A DNA stretch of 64,000 nucleotides from NCBI RefSeq assembly GCF_003612565.1, contig NZ_RAZG01000014.1, positions 1 through 64,000 of the forward strand, in the 5' to 3' direction. Both the position numbers and the translations under genes were made by a program. The stretch comes from Roseburia sp. 1XD42-69. Its GTDB lineage: Bacteria; Bacillota; Clostridia; Lachnospirales; Lachnospiraceae. The notes below the pieces were generated by a model. That model was not told where the DNA came from. It was given only the letters and a program-made list of their open reading frames with translations, and did no database searches. Shown piece after piece: positions 1 through 9,365 of the stretch (its first letter is position 1; every line of letters starts with the position of its first letter).

Positions 1-43
1 TAAAACAACGCCATACAACATAAAAATAAATAAAATTTGACAT

Positions 44-69
44 AAAAAAGCCCGCATTTCTGCGGTTTG
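44..69. terminator. Small terminator-like hairpin
   Basis: A five-base-pair stem (CCGCA, loop TTTC, TGCGG at 52-65) is flanked by an A-run on the left and a short T-run on the right. It could end a transcript arriving from outside the window. The stem is short, so this is only a likely terminator. Confidence 0.35.
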
Positions 70-91
70 TAGTGTTTTATATTTCTGACAA

Positions 92-334
92 GTGTCGAAG
101 ACCCGGCTGTTAGGCTTTAAAAGTACGGCAAAGCCCCTCCTGAAAATGATTGAAAAACAGGGAGACGCACCCCTGATCACCAAACCTGCCAGGGCGAAAT
201 CACTCCTCAGTAAAAAAGCATATCTTCTCTATAAAAAGGAACTTTTCTCCTCAGACTTATATTACGGCCTGCAGGTTCAGAAAGGAATACAGGATTCTGC
301 CAATGAATGCAGGAAAAGTCTTGTCATTCTTTAG
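92..334 (+). pseudogene. 3' remnant of tmcAL (tRNA-Met cytidine acetate ligase)
   Basis: The frame encodes about 80 residues resembling the C-terminal end of TmcAL/YlbM proteins: a segment with RLLGFKSTAKPLL, then PLITKPARAKSLL, then a terminal NECRKSLVIL close to the family ending NEYRRGVIIL. The complete protein is about 400 residues with an N-terminal nucleotidyltransferase domain, and that part is absent. An in-frame TGA lies at 86-88 and a hairpin just upstream, so there is no room for the rest of the gene and no convincing ribosome binding site. I read it as a decayed gene end. The assignment comes from recalled family motifs. Confidence 0.6.
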
Positions 335-417
335 AGTTTATTGTAAAATGTCAAATGGTGGCAAATCCACTTACAGATACTTATTAAACAGGATTTATTG
401 ATATAGAAGGAGGAACT

Positions 418-1584
418 ATGAAACCAGTGATTACAAATGACATTCTCTACATTGGAACAGACGATACCACCATCGATTTGTTTGAAAGCCAGTATCCGGT
501 ACCGGAAGGCGTTTCCTACAACTCTTACCTGATACTTGACGAAAAAATCACCGTGATGGACACTGTGGACGCCAGGGGAACCGAAGACTGGCTATCCAAT
601 TTAAAGGAAGGGTTAAACGGGAAATCCCCTGACTACCTTGTTATCTCCCACTTAGAGCCGGACCATGCTGCAAACATCGCCACATTGGCAGAAATGTACC
701 CGGATATGAAACTCATTGGCAATACAAAGACATTTTCCATGCTGCCCCAGTTTTTCCACAAAGATTTTTCAACACGCCAGGTAGTGGTAAAAGAGGGAGA
801 CACCCTTTCTTTAGGCAAACATACCCTGCAGTTTTTCATGGCTCCCATGGTTCACTGGCCGGAGGTCATGGTAACATATGAACAGTCGGAAAAAATTCTT
901 TTCTCCGCTGACGGATTTGGAAAATTCGGCGCCTTAGTAAACGATGACCCTGAGGACTGGGCCTGCGAAGCCCGCCGCTACTATTTTAACATTGTGGGGA
1001 AATATGGCGTACAGGTACAGGCATTATTGAAAAAGGCCGCAACACTGGATATCTCTGTGATATGCCCCTTACACGGCCCGGTGTTAAGAGAAAATTTAGG
1101 CTATTATATCGGATTGTATGACACCTGGAGCAGTTACAAGGCCGAAAAATCCGGTGTTGTCATCGCCTACGCATCCATCCACGGAAATACAAAAAAAGCT
1201 GCGGAAAAACTGGCTGAGATGGTGGAGGCAAAAGGGGAAAAAGTGGAGCTTTGCGACGTGAGCCGCACCATGGTTTCCGAACTCATCGAGTCCGCCTTTG
1301 AGTATGACAGAATGATTTTGGCTGCCGCAACCTACGATGCAGGGATTTTCTCTCCCATGGAAGACTTTATCCATCACTTACAGGCAAAAGGTTTTAAAAA
1401 CCGGAAAATCGGCCTGATGGAAAACGGTTCCTGGGGTCCTATGGCTGCAAAGAAAATGAGGGAAGAATTGGAGACTTTAAAGGATATCACCTTTGTGGAT
1501 CCGGTTGTCACCATTAAGTCCAGTATGAGTGAGGAGGACATTCCCCAGATGGAAGCCTTAGCGGCTGCTATTTGTGAAAAATAA
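418..1584 (+). CDS. fprA: Flavodiiron protein (FprA family A-type flavoprotein)
   Basis: Cytoplasmic flavodiiron protein of 388 residues, the usual length for the two-domain form. Residues 1-240 form the metallo-beta-lactamase-like diiron domain: the ligand motif HLEPDH is at 78-83, followed by His146, Asp165 and His219. The rest is a flavodoxin domain that binds FMN (YASIHGNTKKAA near 250, ATYDAG near 325, NGSWG near 358). Such proteins reduce O2 to water, or NO to N2O, using rubredoxin or similar donors, and protect anaerobes from oxygen. A strong GAAGGAGGA site precedes the ATG. It is a single gene closed by the hairpin at 1601-1642. No rubredoxin domain is fused to it. Confidence 0.93.
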   Translation: MKPVITNDILYIGTDDTTIDLFESQYPVPEGVSYNSYLILDEKITVMDTVDARGTEDWLSNLKEGLNGKSPDYLVISHLEPDHAANIATLAEMYPDMKLIGNTKTFSMLPQFFHKDFSTRQVVVKEGDTLSLGKHTLQFFMAPMVHWPEVMVTYEQSEKILFSADGFGKFGALVNDDPEDWACEARRYYFNIVGKYGVQVQALLKKAATLDISVICPLHGPVLRENLGYYIGLYDTWSSYKAEKSGVVIAYASIHGNTKKAAEKLAEMVEAKGEKVELCDVSRTMVSELIESAFEYDRMILAAATYDAGIFSPMEDFIHHLQAKGFKNRKIGLMENGSWGPMAAKKMREELETLKDITFVDPVVTIKSSMSEEDIPQMEALAAAICEK

Positions 1585-1600
1585 GATTTGGATACGAAAA

Positions 1601-1642
1601 ATCCGCCCCTTTGCTAAAAACGGCTGAAAGGGGCGGATTTTT
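1601..1642. terminator. Bidirectional terminator between fprA and the wall hydrolase
   Basis: A 12-bp perfect stem (1601-1612 with 1627-1638) rich in GC in its middle is flanked by an A-run on the left and a T-run on the right. It can stop both the plus-strand fprA transcript and the convergent minus-strand transcript. Confidence 0.9.
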
Positions 1643-1657
1643 ATATTGAAGCGGCGC

Positions 1658-2827
1658 TTAATAAAACACGTGATTTCCGATGACGGTGCCGCTTACCCCG
1701 GAACTTGCCCGGCAGAAATAAAGGGCGGAAATATTGGTATTCCCGGAAAGGGCCGCATTGGCGGCCTGGGCACAGCTTCCCGATGCCCCCCTGGCAAGGA
1801 CCACCGCAAACCGCCCGCTGGCTACTGGAGAAAACTGTCCTCCCTGGTAGATAACCCCGGAGATGGTATTGGGGAAACTGCTGCTTTTTACCCGGTTTAC
1901 CACCACTGAGGCCACTGCCAGCTGGCCCTCATAGCTCTCCCCCCCGGCCTCACACTCTACGATTGCCGCTAACATGGCGGAATCACTGGAGTTGGCTGTG
2001 ACAGATCCTCCTCCTGAGGTAGCGGTAGGCTTTTTCTTCTGCTGTTCGGCCAGTTTTTTTGCCTCCTCCGCTTTTTTCCGTTCCAATTCTTCCTCATATG
2101 CCTTCATTTTGGCAATCTGGGCATCATAATCACTGACTACATCCTTTGCGTCTGAAATTTCATTTTCCTTGGCGCTTATACTGTCTTTTGTCTTGGAAAT
2201 CAGGGAATCCACTTCCGTCTTTTTCGACTCCATGCTCTCCTGCATTCCCACTAACTCCGTCTTTTCCTGTTTCAAAGTCTCTTCCTTTAAAGCCACCTGC
2301 TCACAGGTATCCTCGTAGCGGTGAAGCATCTCCCTGTCATATTTGTTAATGGCTTCCACATATTCCGCTTTATTTAGCATTTCACCCATGGATTTGCTCT
2401 CCAAAATAATAGAAGCCAAATCCATTCCCCCGGTTTCATAAATATACTGAATCCGCTTTTTCATGCTCTCATACTGCTTTTCCTTTGTATCTATGGCGGC
2501 TGCAAGCTCCTCCTGGGTTACGGCAATTTCAGTCTCCTTATCCCCAATCTGAACCTCTAAACTGTTAATCTCCTCCGTCACATTCGACAACTGCTGATTT
2601 AAATCCGCAAGCTCCCCCTTAAGATGGCTCTGCTGCTCCTTTAAGGCGTCCACTTTTTCTTCCGCAGCTTCTTTCTGCTCCTTAAGCTCGTCGATTTTCT
2701 GTCCTGTCTTTTTCAAATCACTGCTGGTTTTAAAAGCCTGGATGTCCACAGGGAACGCTACAAGCAGAGTCCCTGCCAAGGTACAAAGCAAAATTTTTTT
2801 TAAAATATTCTTCTGTTGATTTTTCAT
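1658..2827 (-). CDS. Secreted cell-wall hydrolase, PcsB-like coiled coil plus SleB domain
   Basis: Exported protein of 389 residues. It has a basic start and hydrophobic segment ending near DIQA at 31, which suits a signal peptide. Residues 33 to about 265 are a long Lys/Glu-rich coiled coil with the PcsB/CwlO pattern, including RIQYIYETGG and ESKSMGEML, a domain that in such proteins restrains or recruits a hydrolase. A Ser/Gly linker leads to a C-terminal SleB/CwlJ-type hydrolase_2 domain (AIVECEAGGESYEGQLAVAS, then VVNRV) with the expected catalytic Glu in ECEAGGE. Role: peptidoglycan cleavage in vegetative cells or spores. The ribosome binding site AAGAGGAAAG supports the start. The coupling of this coiled coil to SleB, instead of to CHAP or NlpC/P60, is typical of Clostridia. 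Confidence 0.85.
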   Translation of the reverse strand: MKNQQKNILKKILLCTLAGTLLVAFPVDIQAFKTSSDLKKTGQKIDELKEQKEAAEEKVDALKEQQSHLKGELADLNQQLSNVTEEINSLEVQIGDKETEIAVTQEELAAAIDTKEKQYESMKKRIQYIYETGGMDLASIILESKSMGEMLNKAEYVEAINKYDREMLHRYEDTCEQVALKEETLKQEKTELVGMQESMESKKTEVDSLISKTKDSISAKENEISDAKDVVSDYDAQIAKMKAYEEELERKKAEEAKKLAEQQKKKPTATSGGGSVTANSSDSAMLAAIVECEAGGESYEGQLAVASVVVNRVKSSSFPNTISGVIYQGGQFSPVASGRFAVVLARGASGSCAQAANAALSGNTNISALYFCRASSGVSGTVIGNHVFY

Positions 2828-2987
2828 AATTATCTTTCCTCTTGCGTAACATTTTTTAACAAATTTATTACAATCTCTATTATATCTGATTGTTTTTGCT
2901 TCTTCAATATGTTATATTAAATATAATTAGGATAAAGTTACAGAAATTTTGTGACAAATGACACTTGAAAAAGGAGCGTGAACGTTT

Positions 2988-4160
2988 ATGCAGTTCGTGG
3001 AGAGCAAAAACTTAAAGCCCGGTATGCGCATTGCCAAACCGATTTATAACAAAATGGGAGTTATGTTATATGAGAGAGACACCCTGCTCACTCCCGCAGG
3101 CATTAAAAGTATTGAGAATTTTGGGTTAATCGGCATTTTTATTCTGGAGCCGGCAGAACCCCTCCCCCCTCTGTCCGAGGAAGATATTCAATTTGAACAA
3201 TTTCAGACGATTTATATGTTCCGTGCCAAGGAGATTATGGATAAACTTCAGCAGCAGAAAGAGCCGGATACCCTTTCTTCCCTGGTGGAAAACATTATTT
3301 CCAAATACGGTTCCTTAGACCACAAGATGAATTTTACCCAGAATTTAAGAAGTTCTGCGGACTTTGTATACAAACACGCTATCAGCACAGCAATTTTGGC
3401 TACCATGATTGCAAATGTGATGCACTGTACTCCCTCCGATAAGTTAAATATAACCACCGCAGCCCTTCTCTACGACCTGGGATACCTTTTTGTCCCAAGG
3501 AAAATTCTTGACAAAAGCGATGTGGATATGACTGAGGAAGACGATAAAGTCATTCATGAATGCCGGAAAAGAGGATACGCCCTGTTGGATCCGGAAGGAA
3601 ACAGATACGGGCTGAACCAGGAAATTTTTACGATTATACACCAGGTTCATGTTTCCCTATCCACCAAGCGGGTTGACGACCTAAAAACAAAGAAATTCAG
3701 CCGGGCAGCCAAAATCCTCATTGTGGCAGATATGTTTGACCAGCTTACCGCCATGAGTTTAAACCAGGCCCCCATATCCGAGGTTTCTACTGTGCGGTAC
3801 CTTCGCCAGTACCCGGAACGGTATTCCTCCAATGTGGTGTCGGCACTGTCCCACTGTATACATATCCTTCCCGTGGGCTCAAGCATCGATCTCTCCACAG
3901 GGGACAAGGGCATTGTCCTTATGGAAAATTCCCAGAATTTCCTGGCGCCTGTGGTTTTAAATATCCGGGACAACCATATTTACGATTTAAGCAATCCCAT
4001 GGTGGCTGCTAAAATACAGATTATTGACATTATGAAAACAATGGACAACCGGATTGTAATTGATGAAACCACATTAAAGCAGTTTTCTTCTGATTCAAAA
4101 ATTAAAAATACGTTAAACAAATATAAAGAGAAGGAAAATAAAATTAAATTCAGAAAATAA
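2988..4160 (+). CDS. Degenerate HD-GYP domain protein
   Basis: A 390-residue protein with a short N-terminal sheet domain (DUF3391-like opening, KPGMRIAKPIYNKMG) followed by an HD-GYP-like helical domain around residues 115-290. HD-GYP enzymes hydrolyse cyclic di-GMP using the pair HD and a later HHxxxxGxGYP. Here His130 is present, but the HD pair is replaced by Tyr162-Asp163 (LLYDLGYLFVP instead of LLHDIGKIGIP) and the GYP stretch reads HQVHVSLSTKRVDD. Metal binding and catalysis are therefore probably lost, which points to a binding or scaffolding role. AAAGGAGCG precedes the ATG; a weak promoter (TTGTTT, TATATT, spacing 17) lies in the divergent upstream region. Confidence 0.72.
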   Translation: MQFVESKNLKPGMRIAKPIYNKMGVMLYERDTLLTPAGIKSIENFGLIGIFILEPAEPLPPLSEEDIQFEQFQTIYMFRAKEIMDKLQQQKEPDTLSSLVENIISKYGSLDHKMNFTQNLRSSADFVYKHAISTAILATMIANVMHCTPSDKLNITTAALLYDLGYLFVPRKILDKSDVDMTEEDDKVIHECRKRGYALLDPEGNRYGLNQEIFTIIHQVHVSLSTKRVDDLKTKKFSRAAKILIVADMFDQLTAMSLNQAPISEVSTVRYLRQYPERYSSNVVSALSHCIHILPVGSSIDLSTGDKGIVLMENSQNFLAPVVLNIRDNHIYDLSNPMVAAKIQIIDIMKTMDNRIVIDETTLKQFSSDSKIKNTLNKYKEKENKIKFRK

Positions 4161-4206
4161 AATTACTATTTAATAATTTATAGTAAAGATTCCTCGTATT
4201 ATATAC

Positions 4207-4241
4207 AAAAAAGCATCCATCCAAAGGACAGATGCTTTTTT
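4207..4241. terminator. Bidirectional terminator between HD-GYP gene and carB
   Basis: Stem AAAAAAGCATC / GATGCTTTTTT (4207-4217 with 4231-4241) lies between two convergent genes. A-runs and T-runs on both sides make it functional in either direction. Confidence 0.88.
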
Positions 4242-4244
4242 CTT

Positions 4245-7200
4245 TTATATATTTTTTACTGTGGCAATATCTACAGGGGTCAAAGTCTTATTCGCTGTCT
4301 CTAAGCTGCTGGCCAGGGCGTTTGCCGTATCCATGGCTGTGATACAGTACACCCCTGTCTCAATGGCATTCCGCCGGATTAAAAATCCGTCCCTGGTCTT
4401 ATCCCCGTTCCCCTGGGTGGGGGTATCGATAACCAAATCAATCTTATGGCCCAAAATCAAGTCCATGACATTGGGGCTTTCCTGGGTAATTTTATTTACC
4501 CGAAGGGCATCCACCCCATGTTCTTTTAAGTATTTTGCCGTGCTCCTGGTGGCATAGATTTTATAGCCCAAATCTGCAAACCGCTTTGCAACCCCTACGG
4601 CTTCCTCTTTATCCGCATCTTTTACCGTCATAATCATCTGTTTATATTTGGGAAGAGTAACCCCTGCCCCAAGGAATGCCTTATATAAAGCTTCGTCAAA
4701 GTTCTTTGCAATTCCAAGGCACTCTCCTGTGGATTTCATTTCAGGCCCAAGGCTTATCTCCGCCCCCCGTAACTTTTCAAAGGAGAATACAGGCATTTTG
4801 ATTGCGATATAATCCGCCTCCGGGGCAAGTCCTGTGGGATATCCCATACCTTTTAAGGTATTGCCGATAATCACCCGGGTTGCCACATCCACGATGGGGA
4901 TTCCCGTTACCTTGCTGATGTAGGGCACAGTTCTTGAAGAACGGGGATTTACCTCAATCACATACACTTCCCCATCCATCACAATAAACTGGATGTTAAT
5001 AAGCCCCACCACATGAAGAGCCTGGGCAAGTCTTCTGGTGTAATCCACTAAAGTCTTTTTCACCTCATCCGTTATGGTGTGGGCGGGATAAACGGAAATA
5101 CTGTCCCCGGAATGCACCCCGGTGCGCTCAATATGCTCCATAATTCCGGGAATCAGTATGTCGGTGCCGTCGCACACCGCATCCACTTCTATCTCTTTAC
5201 CCTGAAGATATTTATCTACCAGAATGGGGTGGTCCTGGGCAATTCGGTTGATAATTCCGATAAATTCCTCAATTTCTTCGTCACTGTAGGCAATTTTCAT
5301 GCCCTGTCCCCCAAGGACATAGGAAGGGCGCACAAGCACGGGATATCCCAGACGGTTTGCCACTTCTTTCGCTTCTTCTGCCGTAAACACCGTTCCCCCG
5401 GCGGCCCTGGGTATTTTTGTCTCCTCTAAAATCTTGTCAAAAAGCTCTCTGTCCTCTGCGGCATCCACATCCTCAGCCTTTGTACCAAAGATTTTTACCC
5501 CCATTTTCATCAGGCTTTCCGTGAGCTTAATGGCTGTCTGGCCGCCGAACTGCACCACCGCCCCGTCGGGCTTTTCCATATTTACAATGCTCTCCACATC
5601 CTCCGGGGTGAGGGGCTCAAAATAGAGCTTGTCCGCAATGTCAAAGTCTGTGGACACTGTCTCCGGGTTGTTATTGATAATAATGGTCTCAAACCCTTCC
5701 TTTTTAAATGCCCATGTACTGTGGACACTGCAGTAGTCAAATTCAATTCCCTGGCCGATTCGTATGGGGCCGGAGCCAAGGACCAAAACCTTTTTGGGGG
5801 GATTGGTCTCTTCCGCTTCGTTTTCTCCCCCGAATACGGAGTAATAATAAGGGGTAGCCGCCGCAAACTCTGCAGCGCAGGTATCTACCATTTTGTAAAC
5901 GGCGGTAATGCCGTTGTCGTAGCGCATTTTTTTGATTTCATCCTCGGTTTTACCTGTTAATTCGGCAATAACCTTGTCCGGGAATTCCATGCGCTTTGCC
6001 TCTTTTAATAAATCTATGGTCAGCTCCTTTGTCTTTAACGCCTGCTCCATCTCCACAAGGACTGCCAGCTTATCGATAAACCACAGGTCAATCTTTGTGA
6101 CTTCGTGAATATGGCCGTAGCTCACCCCTCTCCGCAGTGCCTCGGCGATACAGAAGATTCTTCTGTCGTCCACAATCTTTAACTCTTTTTCCAGCTCTTT
6201 GTCGGAAAGGGCGTCAAAACCATAGGCCATCAGGCTGTCTACATGCTGCTCTAAGGAGCGGATGGCTTTCATCAAAGCCCCTTCAAAGTTAGAGCATATG
6301 CTCATAACTTCCCCGGTAGCTTTCATCTGGGTGGTCAGGGTTCTCTTTGCGGTAATGAATTTGTCAAAGGGAAGCCTTGGAATCTTTACCACGCAGTAGT
6401 CAAGCATTGGCTCAAAGCTGGCGTAGGTCTTTCCTGTAATGGCATTTTTTATCTCGTCCAAATTGTATCCCAGGGCAATTTTTGCCGCCACTTTTGCAAT
6501 GGGGTATCCCGTAGCCTTAGATGCCAGTGCGGAAGAACGGGATACTCTGGGATTTACCTCAATGACACAGTACTCAAAGCTTTCCGGGTGCAGGGCATAC
6601 TGTACATTGCATCCTCCGGTAATATTTAATTCTGATATAATATTTAAAGCTGAGGTGCGGAGCATCTGATATTCTTTATCCCCCAATGTCTGGGAGGGGG
6701 CAACTACAATACTGTCCCCCGTGTGGATGCCCACCGGGTCAATATTTTCCATGTTGCAGACGGTGATGCAGTTTCCCTTAGCATCCCGCATCACTTCATA
6801 CTCAATCTCTTTCCATCCTGCAATACAGCGCTCCACCAAAACTTCCCCCACACGGCTTAAACGCAGGCCGTTGGAGAGGATATCCATAAGTTCCTGCTCA
6901 TTGTGGGCGATTCCTCCCCCGCTTCCCCCCAAGGTGTAAGCCGGGCGCAGAACCACGGGATATCCGATGGTATTTGTGAATTTAATTCCGTCCTCTATGT
7001 TGTGCACCACCTGGGAGGCCGCACAGGGCTCCCCGATTTTTTCCATGGTGTCCTTAAATGCCTGTCTGTCCTCCGCTTTAAAAATGGTCTCTGCGGTGGT
7101 TCCGATAAGCTTTACCCCGTGTTTTTCTAAAAAACCGGATTCCGCCAGCTCCATACCCAGGTTTAATCCTGCCTGTCCCCCTAAGGTGGGGAGAACGCTG

Positions 7201-7451
7201 TCCGGTTTTTCTTTTAATATAATCTGCTCTAAGACGGGAACTGTCAAAGGCTCAATGTACACCTGGTCTGCAATCTCTTTGTCTGTCATAATGGTGGCGG
7301 GGTTTGAGTTTACCAAAACCACCTCCACACCTTCCTCTTTTAAGGAGCGGCAGGCCTGGGTTCCCGCATAGTCAAATTCCGCCGCCTGTCCGATAACGAT
7401 AGGACCGGAACCGATTACTAAAACTTTTTTAATTTCCTGATTTCTTGGCAT
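4245..7451 (-). CDS. carB: Carbamoyl-phosphate synthase large subunit
   Basis: The 1068-residue large subunit has the expected full length and the internal duplication of the family. Each half starts with a nucleotide-binding motif (VLVIGSGPIVIGQAAEFDYAG near 10; VLVLGSGPIRIGQGIEFDY near 555) followed by an ATP-grasp domain. It makes carbamoyl phosphate from bicarbonate, ammonia delivered by CarA, and two ATP; the product feeds arginine and pyrimidine synthesis. The C-terminal MGS-like domain (RSTAKYLKEHGVDALRV, ending DIATVKNI) binds allosteric effectors. The start codon overlaps the carA stop in TAATG and is preceded by GGGAGGAACG, indicating translational coupling. Confidence 0.98.
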   Translation of the reverse strand: MPRNQEIKKVLVIGSGPIVIGQAAEFDYAGTQACRSLKEEGVEVVLVNSNPATIMTDKEIADQVYIEPLTVPVLEQIILKEKPDSVLPTLGGQAGLNLGMELAESGFLEKHGVKLIGTTAETIFKAEDRQAFKDTMEKIGEPCAASQVVHNIEDGIKFTNTIGYPVVLRPAYTLGGSGGGIAHNEQELMDILSNGLRLSRVGEVLVERCIAGWKEIEYEVMRDAKGNCITVCNMENIDPVGIHTGDSIVVAPSQTLGDKEYQMLRTSALNIISELNITGGCNVQYALHPESFEYCVIEVNPRVSRSSALASKATGYPIAKVAAKIALGYNLDEIKNAITGKTYASFEPMLDYCVVKIPRLPFDKFITAKRTLTTQMKATGEVMSICSNFEGALMKAIRSLEQHVDSLMAYGFDALSDKELEKELKIVDDRRIFCIAEALRRGVSYGHIHEVTKIDLWFIDKLAVLVEMEQALKTKELTIDLLKEAKRMEFPDKVIAELTGKTEDEIKKMRYDNGITAVYKMVDTCAAEFAAATPYYYSVFGGENEAEETNPPKKVLVLGSGPIRIGQGIEFDYCSVHSTWAFKKEGFETIIINNNPETVSTDFDIADKLYFEPLTPEDVESIVNMEKPDGAVVQFGGQTAIKLTESLMKMGVKIFGTKAEDVDAAEDRELFDKILEETKIPRAAGGTVFTAEEAKEVANRLGYPVLVRPSYVLGGQGMKIAYSDEEIEEFIGIINRIAQDHPILVDKYLQGKEIEVDAVCDGTDILIPGIMEHIERTGVHSGDSISVYPAHTITDEVKKTLVDYTRRLAQALHVVGLINIQFIVMDGEVYVIEVNPRSSRTVPYISKVTGIPIVDVATRVIIGNTLKGMGYPTGLAPEADYIAIKMPVFSFEKLRGAEISLGPEMKSTGECLGIAKNFDEALYKAFLGAGVTLPKYKQMIMTVKDADKEEAVGVAKRFADLGYKIYATRSTAKYLKEHGVDALRVNKITQESPNVMDLILGHKIDLVIDTPTQGNGDKTRDGFLIRRNAIETGVYCITAMDTANALASSLETANKTLTPVDIATVKNI

Positions 7452-8521
7452 TATTTCGTTCCTCCCATCATATCAATAAATCTGTCAAAAAGGTATGCGC
7501 TGTCTTGGGGCCCCGGACATGCTTCCGGGTGGAACTGCACCGTAAATATGTTTTTCCCCACGTAGGCGATTCCCTCGTTGGTGCCGTCGTTTACATTGAT
7601 AAAAGCCGGCTTTGCCACACTTTTATCCATGTGTTCCGCATCCACCACATACCCGTGGTTCTGGGAGGAAATATACACGCGGCCTGTCTCTAAATCCTTC
7701 ACCGGATGGTTGCCTCCCCGGTGGCCGTACTTCATCTTGTGGGTGTCCGCCCCGTTTGCCAGGGCCATAAGCTGATGTCCTAAACAGATAGCAAAAATCG
7801 GGGTGTCGCTTTGGTAGAGTTTTTTCAGCTCCTCTATTATCCTGCCGCACTCCTTGGGGTCCCCCGGGCCGTTGCTAAGCATGATACCGTCGGGATTTTC
7901 GGAGAGAATCTCCTCTGCCAAGGTTCCTGCAGGGTAAATCGTCACTTCACAGCCTCTTTTATTTAAAGACTTTGCAATATTATCCTTGGCACCTAAATCA
8001 AGGAGAGCCACTTTTTTCCCTTTTCCCGGCAGGACGGATTTCTCTTTGCATGTCACCTTATCCACCACATTGCCAGTGACATATTCCTTTAACTTTGGCA
8101 GAATCTCCTCCAGATTGTAATTTTCATCGGTGGTAATCATGCCGTTCATGGTTCCTTTTTCCCGGAGTATTTTTGTTAAGGCACGGGTGTCAATGCCGGA
8201 AATTCCTGGGATGTCATATTTTAACAGAAAATCCTGTATGCTCCCTTCACAGCGGAAGTTGCTGGGCATCCTGGAGAGCTCCCTTACGATATATCCGTCG
8301 GGCCAGGGCCTCTTTGACTCCATATCCGGGGTTATCCCGTAATTTCCAATCAAGGGATAGGTCATAACCACCGCCTGTCCGGCGTAGGATGGATCTGTCA
8401 AAACCTCCAGATATCCTGTCATTGAAGTGTTAAATACGATTTCACTGATAATTTCCTTTGTGGAGCCGATACTCATCCCCTCAAAAACAGTTCCATCTTC
8501 CAGTATTAAAAATGCTTTCAT
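7451..8521 (-). CDS. carA: Carbamoyl-phosphate synthase small subunit (glutaminase)
   Basis: Class I glutamine amidotransferase subunit of 356 residues from the start MKAFLILEDG, where the family normally begins. A longer start ten codons upstream is possible but adds a Lys/Arg-rich tail without support. Catalytic residues are visible: Cys246 in AICLGHQ and His331 with Glu333 in FHPEACPGP. It releases ammonia from glutamine and passes it through a tunnel to CarB. It is first in the carAB operon, with a promoter at 8634-8662 and a leader of about 105 nt. Confidence 0.95.
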   Translation of the reverse strand: MKAFLILEDGTVFEGMSIGSTKEIISEIVFNTSMTGYLEVLTDPSYAGQAVVMTYPLIGNYGITPDMESKRPWPDGYIVRELSRMPSNFRCEGSIQDFLLKYDIPGISGIDTRALTKILREKGTMNGMITTDENYNLEEILPKLKEYVTGNVVDKVTCKEKSVLPGKGKKVALLDLGAKDNIAKSLNKRGCEVTIYPAGTLAEEILSENPDGIMLSNGPGDPKECGRIIEELKKLYQSDTPIFAICLGHQLMALANGADTHKMKYGHRGGNHPVKDLETGRVYISSQNHGYVVDAEHMDKSVAKPAFINVNDGTNEGIAYVGKNIFTVQFHPEACPGPQDSAYLFDRFIDMMGGTK

Positions 8522-8633
8522 CTTTACCCTGCCTTTCCTATTTTTTTTCAAAAAAAAAAGACGTCGCTTTTTTATTTAGTATGCGCAGGCATTCACTTAC
8601 TAATCTTCCTGCAAGAAATCTTAAATTGTAAAA

Positions 8634-8662
8634 ATTTTAACATAACGGAGCGGTTTTTTCAA
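8634..8662 (-). promoter_or_regulatory. carAB sigma-A promoter
   Basis: On the minus strand TTGAAA (8657-8662) and TAAAAT (8634-8639) are separated by 17 bp. The resulting leader holds a GCAGG/CCTGC hairpin and then a weak AAAAAG/CTTTTT stem running into ten Ts at 8550-8570. That arrangement could be an attenuator, but no convincing PyrR-binding loop is visible, so attenuation is only a suggestion. Confidence 0.7.
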
Positions 8663-9357
8663 CTGTTTCCGCAAAAAAGACACGGGAAAAAAATTTTTCC
8701 GTGTCCCTGCAATCTGTCCATGGTAAATACAATCTGGGATTTTACCTGAAGGTTCTCATAAGCGCTTATGTAAGTATCAAACCCTATGGCAGTTTCCCTG
8801 GTACAATGTTCAAGGTTCAGACTTTCTATATTTCTTAAATGGAAATTTATTTTCTCCTTTTTGTACAGCTTGCTGCTGTGTCCGCAGATATAATAATCGA
8901 AGGGAACTTCCATTGTCCTTTTTAATGTCCCGTACAATTCTTCCATGGAAAGGGCACCGTAATTAAAAAGCCACAGCCCTTCCTTTAACCCATCCCCTGC
9001 AGCAAGGATGCCCCTTCCTGCACCAATACCCCTATGGAGTCCTTGGTATGGCCTTTTAAAGAGATAATCTCAAAATGAAGATTTCCAAGGGACAGCACAT
9101 CCCACTCTTCTTTTGCCGCCCAGATTTCCTCAAACCAGTGGTTTCCCCCAATATGGTCCGGATGGCCGTGGCTGTTTATCACCAGATAGGGGTGGAAATG
9201 CTTTTCTCCACAAATTCCCGCAGATTGCGGTTTCCGTATCCGGTATCCAAAAGCACTGCCATCTCGCTTCCCCGGACAAGGGTACAGAATACCCGTCATC
9301 TTCTGCTATCTGCCAGATATTTTCACGTATTTTTGTATATTCATATAAAGACTGCAC
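8659..9357 (-). pseudogene. Frameshifted metallo-beta-lactamase-fold hydrolase
   Basis: The pieces together make one MBL-fold protein read in three frames. It starts SLYEYTKIRENIWQIAEDDG (GTG at 9357), shifts near 9285 into VRGSEMAVLLDTGYGNRNL, shifts again near 9200 into YLVINSHGHPDHIGGNHWF (the HxHxDH zinc site), and a third time near 9000 (one extra base by LLQ/LLAAGD) into GLKEGLWLF and the C-terminal ICGHSS. The protein ends close to the terminator. All core motifs are still readable, so inactivation looks recent; alternatively the assembly has errors here. It follows the 57-residue gene by 8 bp and shares its promoter. Confidence 0.8.
8673..8705 (-). terminator. Terminator after the metallo-beta-lactamase-fold operon
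   Basis: On the minus strand, stem GACACGG plus A/T pairs (8679-8705) is followed by six Ts. It separates the small operon at 8.7-9.6 kb from the carAB promoter just downstream. Confidence 0.8.
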
Positions 9358-9365
9358 GGCTTCCC

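Noticed and set aside
8550-8626. A pyrimidine (PyrR) attenuator in the carAB leader
   Set aside because: A T-rich stretch and small hairpins exist, but the stem before the T-run is only A/T pairs and no PyrR-binding loop could be recognised.
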